Part shown: positions 10,339-20,127 of the stretch, one piece after another
Layout: every line of letters begins with the position of its first letter
Numbering within the stretch: position 1 is the first letter of the stretch
NCBI GenBank assembly: GCA_963576565.1
Contig: OY755040.1
Coordinates: 23,130,543 to 23,194,542 of the forward strand
From: Aspidapion aeneum
Taxonomy: Eukaryota > Arthropoda > Insecta > Coleoptera > Brentidae
Direction: 5' to 3'
Length of the DNA: 64,000 bases
Made by a program: the position numbers and the translations under genes
The notes under the pieces: generated by a model
Seen by the model: only the letters and a program-made list of their open reading frames with translations
Told to the model about the DNA's origin: nothing
The model's database searches: none

Positions 10339-13300
10339 ATGGCAACTTTCAAAGAAAAGTGTGCACAATATTTTGGAACCACAGACTTTTATGAAGTGCT
10401 CAGTGTGTCAAAAAACGCTACCGAAAAGGAATGTAAGCAATTTTTCATTGTTGTCTTTTATGGGCATATTTGTAAGCAAAACCTTTGTTATTTTTAGTAA
10501 AAAAAGCCTACCACAAGCTCTCTTTGATTGTCCACCCTGATAGGGTAGATGAACATCACAAAGAAGCTGCTACTGAAAAGTTTAAAGTTCTTGGCAAAAT
10601 TCATTCGATTTTGCAGGATAAAGATAAACGAAAAATCTATGATGACTGTGGCGCTTTTGACGAGGTAGGTTTTTCACTTGGTCTTAAAATTAAAACATGA
10701 TTAATTGATTTCCGGAATTGAAGGGTTTTGACACCGCGACTGGAAGTGCTTGTTCATACTTTAAAAATTCATTGAAAAAGAATGGCCAATTTCTAAACCA
10801 AAGTAGCTATCACTGTTCAAAATGTGTATAGGTAAGTGAATAGGCCCTTGTCGTGGGCTATTTCCTGAAATTCATCTCAGTATTGGTTTTAAATTAATGT
10901 TATTTCTTTTGTCTTAGGAATCTGATGAGCTTTTCAACTGGCTGCAGTATTGGACATCAATGTTTAAAAAAATTGAAATTGCTGACATTGAGAAATATGA
11001 AAGGGAATATATTGGATCTGAAAGAGAAAGACTGGATCTAAAAAGAGCCTATGAATGTTCCAAGGGAAACATGGATACAATTTTGGAATTGGTAAGTCAA
11101 TCAGTGTACACATTTCTCACAATTTATTTATTTATTTTTTATTTATTTATTTCAATGGGAAACCCCACTAAAATTTTTTTAAAATAACAACGTCAAAATG
11201 TATACATTACAATGTCATTAAAAAGAAAAATAAATTACACTTAACATTAAGACACACTACACAATCTGTTCACAATCTTTACACAATCCCTCCCAATCAC
11301 CCACAATCTCTCACAATCCTTCACAATCCCTCACAATCTTAGCAAAAGATTGTGGATTTTCACAATCGGCATACACATTTTGGGGTTAGCTGGTCACCCT
11401 TTGGTTAATTAAGTAGCAGGGCCGGTAACGATAAATTAAGAGGATGGCCAAGGAAACTATAGACATGATGACCTTTTACACTATGCCGCTGCACAGTCCT
11501 CCACAATCCCTCACAATCTTGCCACAATCCCTCACAATCCCTCACAATATTTCCACAATCTTAGCAAAAGATTGTGGATTTTCACAATCGGTGTACACAT
11601 TTTGGGTTAGCTGTTCACCCCTCAGGTTCCTCAATCCAGGAATATAAGTAGGAATATGGGTTGTTGTGTTTTTTAATTCAAGAAGGGGTTTTCAATGGGA
11701 CACTCCTGAAATAGGTGTGCAATTTTGTTTAAAATACTTTGAAATACAGTGAAATACTTTGAAATACATTGAAACGAGGGGTAAACAGCTCTCATAATTG
11801 TTGTACACATTTCTCACAATCTTTACACAATCCCTCCCAATCACTCACAATCTTACCACAATTCTTCACAATCCCTCACAATCTTACCACAATCCCTTAG
11901 AATCTTTACACAATCCATCCCAATTACTCACAATCCTTCATCCCACAATCCTTCACAATCTTTACACAGTCTGTCCCAATCCCTCACAGTCCTTCACAAT
12001 CCCTCGCAACGGAAACTATAGACATGATGACCTTTTTTTTTTGGTCACAAGAATTTTTGTTGGGCTGTTGCCCCCCCGCCCCTTCAGGCACGCTACACCG
12101 CTGCACAGTCCTCCACAATCCCTCATAATCCCTCACAATCCCTCACAATCTCACCAAAAGATTGTGGATTTTCACAATCGGTGTACACATTATGGGTTAG
12201 CTGTTCACCCCTTGCATTGACACATTGAAATATATTGAAATACTTTGAAATACATTGAAATAGTTTGAAATAACAATAAAAAGTGAAATAGATGTATTTC
12301 AGAAACAAGTGTACAAATTTTGGAGAGTGTCCTACCACTTGGGTTTTCTTTTGGGTTTAGGATTTAGAAATCACTGTTATCTTTGAAGGAGCTCAAATAA
12401 AACCTTATAATAGTTTTTCAACTGTTTTTGCAGTATTTTTATAAAAAAAAAATTATATCCTGATATTAAAGGCTAATATCAAATATCTAAGAAATGAATT
12501 TGTTTAATTTTAAAAATATGCACGCTAGTGTCCAATAATTTTGTAACTCCCTAAAGCTGTATGAAAATCTGCTCCTACTCTATCAAAAAAGTGGTGCATG
12601 TGCATCTATTCTCAGCTCACATGCTACAGTGATCTTTTTCATAAAATTTTATAGTGCTTTTTGTTAAATTTTAAAAAAAAGCACAATTTTTTTTTCTTAG
12701 TAATTTTAGGCAAAACTTGCTGATCATTCAAAAGAGGGGTAAACTTTGAGGTAACCATTTTATACCTCCAGCAAAAGATGGTCTAGAATTTTTTTTTAAT
12801 TTGGGAAAAATGGCTGAAACCACTCAGTTTTTCATGAATTTTTGCCAAATAAAAATTGTATATCTAGATTATCCTTTGTCCAATTGATATGGAATTTTCG
12901 GGAGGTATTAAATTTTATCTGTTTGAAATGAGTTATGCCTAAAACTATATTCTTACCGAATTTTTTAAACCTTTTTCTGACTTTTAAACATAACAAAAAG
13001 GCACAATAAAATTTTATAAAAAAAATACAGTGGGCTGAGAATCAGATTAAAGTTTTCAAATACACCTCTTTTTTAGCTAGTTCATGTAGGATCAGATTTT
13101 CTTACAGTTTTAGGTGCTAAATTATTGGCCACCACTGTATATAAGCACTGTCTTCTATTTAAGCAATGATATAAGTAAAGTAATGGTGTAAAGACCATAA
13201 AAATATTTTTCCAAGAAGGTGTCACTTCTTGGTCATTTTCTCTTAAACAGGTTCCATTTAGCAACTGTGAGAGTGAGCCCAGATTTATTGAGCTTGTAAG

Positions 13301-16300
13301 GGAAATGGTAGACAAAGAAGGTGTTCCAGAATATAAGTCATTCTTTAATGAACCCATGTTTAAAACATCGAAAAGGCACAGGAAATGGGAAAAAGAAAGA
13401 AAAGAGGCTGAAAAAGTCGACAGTAAGTTGTTTGCTTATTTTTTTCTTCATTTTCTAATGTGATTGTTAAGAATTTTGGTTTTTTAAGAGAGTTATTACA
13501 AAAAATCCAAGAAAAATCTAACCAATTACTTACCTATTTTGATAGCTTTTTGTTCTGCAACCAAACTCTAACCTCCCTTCCCATGGGCATATACAGGGGG
13601 AGATGTTCTTCTGGAATTATTGAAAATATTGTTTACATAACTCTTTCAATTTCTTTTTACTGTTTTGTATTTTTATTTAAAGTAATAGGTCAACTTATTT
13701 ATTTCTTGAAAACTACTCAATCTCTTGACATAAGAGATAGCTAGTTTTAAAGCCATTTAAGAACCCTTTTAAATTATGTAAAAAAAATAATACTTTTTTA
13801 AGACTTAATTTAATTTTTCTTTAAATTATCAAAAACAATATTTTTGATTTTTTTGGATGGGGTTGAGTTAATGTTTAAGAAAAAAAGTTTGATTAAAATA
13901 CAAGGGAAAATAGTGGTTTTTTGGTAAACTATACAGAGCTTCCAACAAGTGAATCAAGGAAACCGAATATCAGCTGCTTTGTGTGCGGTTTTTACTTATA
14001 GTTGAAACAAGCTTTAACCTGTTAGCATAAATAGAAGCTTTATAAAAATAAAAAATTATAATTTTGTAAAAACCATTTTATTTTTATAATCAAAACAATA
14101 GGGTGGCTGCACCAATAATCGCTCGCCACTTTAAGAAAATTTTTCTGTTTAAAAATTTGCAGAGGCCACAATTTCATAATTATGCTAATAATTTTTGTAT
14201 ATAGCAATTGTTACATGATTATAGGAATACAGAATTTTTTTTGTAAATGTGACTTTCTCGCCATCTTTTTTTTAATTCGCCACTTACTGTAAAATTATAG
14301 TTATATAAAATCCTAATTACTATCTACTGATTAACACATTAAAAAATTAGCCCCTAAAATACTTTATTATGCCTACTTAACTACCACTAATACATGTTTG
14401 AAAAAAGAAATGACATCAAAAAGTATTTTTTATTTATGTACTACTTATTAATGTTTTGTTTAAAAGTTCTAGTAGAGATTCTAATATTTTTCAAAGCAAT
14501 TTCCATTAATTCAATTGGTCCCCAAAAAAGATATTCTTTCTTAACAGTATCTTTATCTTCTTTATGGGGCCACACAAAGCAATTTTCAGTAGTTTCTTTG
14601 AGAAACTTAATTAATTTTTTTTCATGATCTTGACTCAAAACTCTTCCAATGAAAAATTGCTCATCATAGAATACAGCGTAGTTTCTGTGGTGCATTTTCT
14701 TCATTGTCAAAGGCAAATTCATCAATTTTATCTGAGGTATCGTCATATTTCACAGACTCCTCATCAGAGCTGCTGCTTGTCTCTTGCTTCTTTAATTTAC
14801 TTTTTTTAATTATTTTCTTTGATTCTTTTTGTCGCAGCTTTTCTTTCTCTCTCTCTCAGCCTTTCTGTCTGCTTTTTCGTTTTCTTTGGCGGCCTTTTCC
14901 AATTCTTTTCTTTCAAAATATTTTTTCCATTCCTTAGAAGTTATTACTGAAGGCATCCTCTCTTGGCTGTTTGTATTGTAGTCTCGGTTTTAGTCTTTGA
15001 AAAATCTGACCAAAACAAAGCTTTAGAAAACGGTGAATCCAGGCTTAAGATCTCATTATCCGTTTTCTGGGGTGTTTGTAAGCTATCTTTCTCAATTTTT
15101 TAAATATTTTTCTCCGTGATCACTCTTTCTTGCTGCTGTAAGATATCTTAATGTGGTATTTTGTTATTATTTTGCTCCTCGTTATCTACTTCTGCACTAG
15201 AAATTTGTTGATGGGGTATTTCTTCTTCTTGCGTGTCTTCTTCCTCTGCAGTCACATGTTCCGTTTTCTTATCTGTTTCTTTATTTGCATCTCTAGATAT
15301 AGAATCCCTTTTTATTTGGCTCCAAACGTTAAACAGCTCTGACAGCTCATTCTGTTTATTCCAATCTTCTTCTTTTTCAAATATTATTTGGAACCTTAAC
15401 ATTGCTTCTAGACTTATGTACTTTTCCATAACTTTCAAACAATTTTTTAGGCTTGCTTTATTAGGAGATTTAATAGGATTAACTTCCGAGTTTGTTAAGG
15501 CATTACTTTTTTTTAAGCACTTCGAAAAATCTATTTGCTCTACATCCCAAGGATAGGTTCCGCATCTTTTAAACCCATTTATGTCAGCTTCTGGTTTAGT
15601 CTGCGATAAAGCTTCCTTTAGTAGCAAAGGAAAATTTCCTTTATTCACCTGCTCTTCTGAATTATTGAACTTCCAGTCATGGCAAACTTTTTTCCATGCA
15701 ACTTTCAGTGGTCTGAAAAAACTGACATCACATGGCTGGATGACATGGGTGGCATTAGGATGTAGTGCTACAATTACAATTTGGTTTTTACTACAGAAGT
15801 CACTTAATTGAGCAGTCAAATGCGACTTGTGGCAGTCAAGAAATAAAATAACTGGTCGCTCTATGTTCTGTTTTTGAAGATATGGCTCTAATACACCTGT
15901 CATCCAGCCATTGTCTGTTTTGCCGATACCCCAATCATCTAGCACATTTCTCACTATATCTGCAGGGAGACACTTGTAAGGATACACCAGAAAAAGAGGT
16001 AGAACTTTTCCATTTGCTGCCAGAGAAATTTACACTCTCATACACATTTCTTTCTCCTCCACAGTAGACAAGCGGACTCTTCGCAATTAAACACTCGAGA
16101 AGCAAGTTTTCAGTTGATGAATGCCATTGACGCAAATCTTCTTCTGAAAGCTTTGCACGGGCATTAGATAAGCTCTCGGGTGTTTTTTTGGAAAGCTCCT
16201 TGTGTCTTTTCATAAATAGCTGAAAATTAATAAAATTTATCAGACTGTCAAAAATATGTACACTACTACAGGCTTCTATAGGGTACGCTTGACCATAACG

Positions 16301-19300
16301 TGAAAGGAGATCTATTATTGTTATAAAAATTGAATTTGATATCTGGAACGTGTCTAGGTGAATGTATTCAAATGGTTGTGTGGGCGTGGGCGCCAGTTAA
16401 AATTTTATCTGCAGTGGATGTCTATCGTATTTTGCTCTTTGACAAATATCGCAGTTGTTTATTGTACTAGGTCAGTTTTCATTAAAGACCAATAATATAG
16501 TTTTCTGAGTGTTAAAAAGTTTTCACTGATACCTCTATGATTTTTATTATGGTGATATTTTATTAGCTCTTTTTGTTTTTGTTCTTCATAGACGTCCGTT
16601 AAAAATGTGTTTGTCAATACTAGCTTGTAGGCGTGGTTTCTAAATGTTTTTTGCAAAATAACACTTATTCTTTTATTTAAATTTACTATTGAATTTTTAT
16701 TGTAAAAGCCATAATATTCCTTTGGGCTGATATATTCTTTAAATAATTTTATTATTTCTTCTTCATAATTTAAAGTTAGGTGTACTATAAATCTTTGTTT
16801 GGTTTGAAAAGATTCTTTTCTAGCGTGATATCTTAAACGCTCTTTATGTTTCTCTTCATCATATTTCTCTGGATCATTTCGTCTGCTTAGGCTTAGGGTA
16901 AATAGACTTACCATGTCTAAAAAGAAAAAATATTAGGAAGAAAACATGAACGTAAAAGGGGTTATGATTACTTTAGAAATCTCTTAAAAAATCCACTTAA
17001 AATCGTTTAGAAATGGCTAAAATAAACAAAATATTAAAAAATAATTCAGAAATCTAATAGAAAGCATGAAAATAACTTATATTTAGGAAATCAAAGTTCA
17101 CTAAATTAAAGGGCTGAGACACCTTTTGATTTTTTCTCAACTCCATGAAATATTCTATCTTCCGTGAATATTTGGATTCGTTCAGGTGAACCTCACGTAG
17201 GTTAGGATTTCGTATGTTTTTTGCGGATATATTTTTTTACAAATTTAAACAAGCAATTCTGTGTATCTAAATCATAATATTTTTTTAAAACTTACCTAGA
17301 TATTTGAATTCACTGTAGATAGTTTTCTAACTGATAAATTAACAAACTCTAACTTTGCACCATTGAAAAAAGCACCACTTTCATCTACAAATAAATTTCC
17401 ACTGGTCATGGGGAATCACATACATATCTGGCGTCTGAAACAGGGGTTTCCCCGGATTTATAATGATTTAGACGCCACCTATGACACAAATTCTAAGGCA
17501 AAGATCGCCCTCACGGAGGATGTAGCAGTTTCATTAACATCTATATAAATGGATAAAAACATTATTTAATGATATGATTGTAATGCTCTAACATTTTTAT
17601 ATACACACATCATCAAAAGTCTTGGCCCCCCTAGGTATTTGGAAAAATAAAGATAGTTAAATTTTCAAATGTGCTGCAGAATATTCTTTAATTCAATACT
17701 AGAATATATGATGCAGAACCTTTTTTATTTCATTTCCATATAATGCAGTATTAAAAAATATCGAAAAGTGATCAGAAATTCTTAAATTCTAAAAAAATAA
17801 ACTTAAAGAAAAAAACGGTAAAGGCTTAATTAAACATAACTCAGTATTCTGTGTGATTGCCTCTTCTTTCAATAAGTTGACCGATACATCTGGGCATCCC
17901 TCGAATCAAGTTATCAATAAAATCTACCGGTAAGTTGTTCCACTCTTCTTGAACAGTTTGTTGAAGTATTGTAGGGGGATTCAGTCGATTGGATATTCTT
18001 CTAGCAACTCCATCCCACCTGTGTTCAATGGGATTCATGTCGGGAGAGTTCGCTGGCCAGTTCATTCTTTGGATATTTCCCTCCCGCAACATGTTTTCCA
18101 CCCTTTGCGTGCGATGTGGTCTGGCATTATCATCTTGAAAAATGACATTTTCTCCAAATTCATTTCGCTGAATGATTGGTTCGATAATGTTTTTTGCGTA
18201 TATGGTGCCTCTCATTGTTGGCTGAATGAGGATAAGTGGAGTACGACGACCATACATTATGCCGCCCCAAAACATTACCGTGCCGCCCTGGTAGGGAACA
18301 ACTTCTCGGGCAAAAGCCAATCGTTCTGCTCTTCCTGGACCTCTCCAGACCCTTTGCCGTCGACTGTCACTCTGTAGGGCAAATCGCGACTCGTCCGAAA
18401 AAAGAACGTTGCGCCATTGAGGCAAACGCCAATTTTCTGTGCTCCTGGGCCCATTGACGACGAGCAGCTCTATGATGAGGTGAGAGCTTTGGCACTCTCA
18501 AAGGTCTTGTTGATCTTAAATTTGAAGAATGTAATCTTCTTCTTAGGGTGCTTGTCGAAATAACTCTCTGGTACGGGCGCAAAAAATGACTTCGGGGGGC
18601 TGTTGACGTTATTGTTCGGTTTCTCCGTGTAAAATTAACCATATGATCTTCCCTCTCTGATGTTACTCTGGGTCTTCCACTAACTGGTCTTCGCGCAACG
18701 CTCCCAGTTTCCAGAAAAAGAAGGACAATGCGTCTCACTGAAGACCGTGGGATATTCAAACGACGCGCAATAAGATGGTTTGATAAACCCTCTTGATGTA
18801 AAGCCACTATTCTTGCTCGGTTGAACGGGGAAATTAAGTTACCTGGCATTTTTCTCAAAATTTAATTGAAAATGCACTTGTAGTATCCGTCTTAAAACTG
18901 ACCTTATTAAGAATATTCTGCATAGTTCTCAAATAAGGCAGTTTTTTCTCCGATAATGTTTTTATATTTGCGATAAGATATCAAGGAATTTATCAACAAA
19001 AAAATTGCCAGCGTACCTGAAACAATTTACAGGATGATCAGGGGGGCCAAGACTTTTGACGATGTATGTATTTATTTAAAAGTTTGTCAAGCTAGAGCTG
19101 TTAACACTCACGAAGGTGAGAATTTGATCTTTAAAAGAATTGTAAAAAATAACTGTATGGACTTTCAAATTTCAATTATGAATGACAACTTTAACACCAT
19201 TAGGAAGTATCAAACTGTACCAGAAATGTAACCCAACCTATTTTAGTTTGGGAAATATGAGTCGTTAACACCATCGGTGGACATTTCGGGAGATTCACCC

Positions 19301-19775
19301 ATATATACACACACACACACACAGACATCATGACGATATTGCTAAGATAGGTCAAAATACACTCAAATAATATATTTTCTGCATCAAAAAAAAAAATCGA
19401 AAATAATACCTTCACTAATTCCTAAGCCAAAATCCCTTCCAATTTTTTGTATAACTTTCTTTTTAGTGACAAAACACATGTGGCTTCGAGCTACCCCTTT
19501 CGAGGAAACTTCTTTCTTTTAGTCTTAACTTTTCCTTTTCAAGTTATTTTATTTTTATAATTTTTTATCCTATTTTAGTGGAAGAACTCAACCGAGAACT
19601 TGAGGCCAACATGAAAAAACGTGCTGAAAGTTTTGGCAGTTTTATGAACGATTTGGAGGCGAAATACGCGCCAAAAAACAAGAAACCCCGTCAGGCTATC
19701 ACTGACGGGAAAGAAAAGAAGAAGAAAACTGGCACTTCATCGAAAAGGACGTCAAAACGGACAAAAACTAAGTAA
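10339..19775 (+). CDS. DNAJC9: DNAJC9-like J-domain protein, complete, five exons
   Basis: Exons 10339-10432, 10498-10664, 10918-11091, 13251-13422 and 19579-19775 join in frame across GT-AG introns to give 267 codons ending in TAA (human DNAJC9: 260). The start ATG opens MATFKEKCAQYFGTTDFYEV, matching the short N-terminus of the family. The J domain spans about residues 16-80, with HPD at 44-46 and DDCGAFDE at its end. Exon 3 carries the LLFKKI-like block (MFKKIEIADIEKYE) and the GD/GNMD region. Exon 4 has the family's VPEYKSFF motif and a basic R/K-rich run. Exon 5 has FMNDLEAKYAPK and a lysine-rich tail. DNAJC9 stimulates HSP70 ATPase and is known in mammals as a histone H3-H4 co-chaperone; nuclear action here is inferred. 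Introns 3 and 4 are packed with transposons. Confidence 0.93.
11250..12212 (+). repeat. CACAATCCCT minisatellite with a repeated flanking cassette (DNAJC9 intron 3)
   Basis: Blocks of a roughly 10-bp CACAATCCCT unit (about 11270-11340, 11500-11560, 11810-12005, 12110-12150) alternate with a cassette holding AAAAGATTGTGGATTTTCAC, TACACATT(T/A)TG and GGTTAGCTG(T/G)TCACCC, found three times (11345, 11568, 12156). A second cassette, GGAAACTATAGACATGATGA, occurs at 11452 and 12009. The copy at 12009 has an extra roughly 60-bp piece ending CACGCTACACCGCTGC, similar to the hAT end at 6096. It ends in GAAATACTT/GAAATACAT repeats. Confidence 0.85.
12528..13136. mobile_element. Fold-back element in DNAJC9 intron 3
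   Basis: The left arm (about 12528-12690) is matched by a reverse-complement right arm (about 12985-13136). Shared blocks include CCAATAATTT at the ends, ATAAAATTTTAT, GCACAAT, and a TCAGCCCAC/TCAGCTCAC block. The arms are diverged and the core is AT-rich without coding content. It lies about 115 bp before exon 4. Confidence 0.65.
13423..14440 (+). other. 5' part of DNAJC9 intron 4
   Basis: AT-rich intron sequence after the donor GTAAGT at 13423. I see no coding or repeat structure worth naming; small frames here have no recognisable content. Confidence 0.5.
14441..16222 (-). pseudogene. Pogo/Tigger-like transposase remnant (frameshifted)
   Basis: Antisense in DNAJC9 intron 4. After an acceptor-like TTTTCAG at about 16222, the frame 16213-15990 has the KRHKELSKKTPE segment typical of pogo transposases before the catalytic core. 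A frameshift near 15990 leads to 15987-15148, the DDE_1 core: DDWGIGKTDNGWM, then FLDCHKSH and THVIQPCDVSFF. The last two Asp are separated by 35 residues, as in the pogo group. The charged C-terminal region continues from 14957 and, after more frameshifts, in 14746-14441 with YAVFYDEQFFIGRV. The N-terminal DNA-binding exon is missing or upstream. It cannot make an intact enzyme. Confidence 0.85.
16229..16914 (-). pseudogene. Ty3/gypsy-type LTR retrotransposon pol fragment
   Basis: A frame from 16914 to 16459 ends in an integrase zinc-binding signature (H-x3-NHRG...KLYYWSLMKTDL). Past an in-frame TAG the similarity goes on through a CDIC pair and into the start of the integrase core with its first Asp (about 16330), with another stop. 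No LTRs, gag, protease or reverse transcriptase are visible nearby. It abuts the pogo remnant, as if lodged in a pogo intron. A dead, isolated fragment of an insect retroelement. Confidence 0.75.
16915..17601 (+). other. DNAJC9 intron 4 between transposon remnants
   Basis: AT-rich. A small frame at 17363-17548 has no recognisable content. The missing 5' exon of the antisense pogo remnant could be here, but I cannot see it. Confidence 0.45.
17604..19068 (-). mobile_element. Tc1-like transposon, full length, dead (1465 bp)
   Basis: Inverted terminal repeats of about 30 bp meet at CAAAAGTCTTGGCCCCCCT (17613-17631 and its complement at 19041-19059). TA target duplications lie at 17602-17603 and 19069-19070. 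Length and structure are those of an autonomous Tc1 element inserted in DNAJC9 intron 4. The single transposase gene on the minus strand is frameshifted (see next entry), so the copy is non-autonomous now. Confidence 0.93.
17841..18858 (-). pseudogene. Tc1 transposase with one frameshift
   Basis: The first frame (18858-18367) holds the paired helix-turn-helix DNA-binding region: ALHQEGLSNHLIARRLNIPR followed by a GRPR hook and a second HTH. The second frame (18425-17841) holds the catalytic core with FSDES, QDDNARPH and NPIEH. The second Asp and the Glu are separated by 34 residues, the DD34E spacing of Tc1. The two frames overlap and shift near 18430, breaking what was about a 340-residue enzyme. 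Otherwise very little decay, so a fairly recent insertion. Confidence 0.93.
19305..19323 (+). repeat. (AC)n microsatellite
   Basis: About nine AC/TA dinucleotides in DNAJC9 intron 4, 250 bp before exon 5. Confidence 0.9.
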
Positions 19776-19844
19776 ATATCACGATAAACTAGGACACGGT
19801 ATGTCAGCACGTATCCTTATAGGTAGGGTGAGTGTACATATGTA

Positions 19845-19850
19845 AATAAA
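19845..19850 (+). promoter_or_regulatory. Candidate polyadenylation signal for DNAJC9 inside the P-like element
   Basis: AATAAA lies 70 bases after the DNAJC9 stop and 51 bases inside the transposon end. If used, the gene's 3' end is transposon-derived. It is the first such hexamer after the stop, but this is inference from position only. Confidence 0.4.
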
Positions 19851-20127
19851 CAACAAAGCAAAGATTATAGTTTATAATATATTCAACAAAGATGGCCTCT
19901 ACCCTCCTAGCGGCCGCAGCCCACGAGAAAGACCGGCCTGGGCGCGGAAATATCACGTGACCGTAGGAGGGTCACAAAAGAACGCCTCCCGGCCAGCTGT
20001 CATTATAAAACATGTGTGTTTTCAGTTTTGGTATGTTTGTTTACGTCGATTTGTTTTTAATTCGGGCATGAATTGTATGTGAATTTTATCAAAGTTATTA
20101 AAATAACGCAGCCCACGAAAAAGACAA

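Noticed and set aside
11270..12150. CRISPR-like array
   Set aside because: The ~10-bp unit is too short, there are no regular spacers, and the sequence is intronic in a eukaryotic gene.
13082..13357. 91-codon antisense frame
   Set aside because: It overlaps DNAJC9 exon 4 in antisense and is a shadow of that coding exon.
14394..16067. Several + strand frames over the pogo remnant
   Set aside because: They are antisense shadows of the pogo-like transposase on the minus strand.
17949..18457. Two + strand frames across the Tc1 transposase
   Set aside because: Antisense shadows of the minus-strand transposase.
13423..19578. A missing DNAJC9 exon between exons 4 and 5
   Set aside because: Exon 4 ends in phase 1 and exon 5 restores the frame directly, giving a protein of normal family length, so no extra exon is needed.
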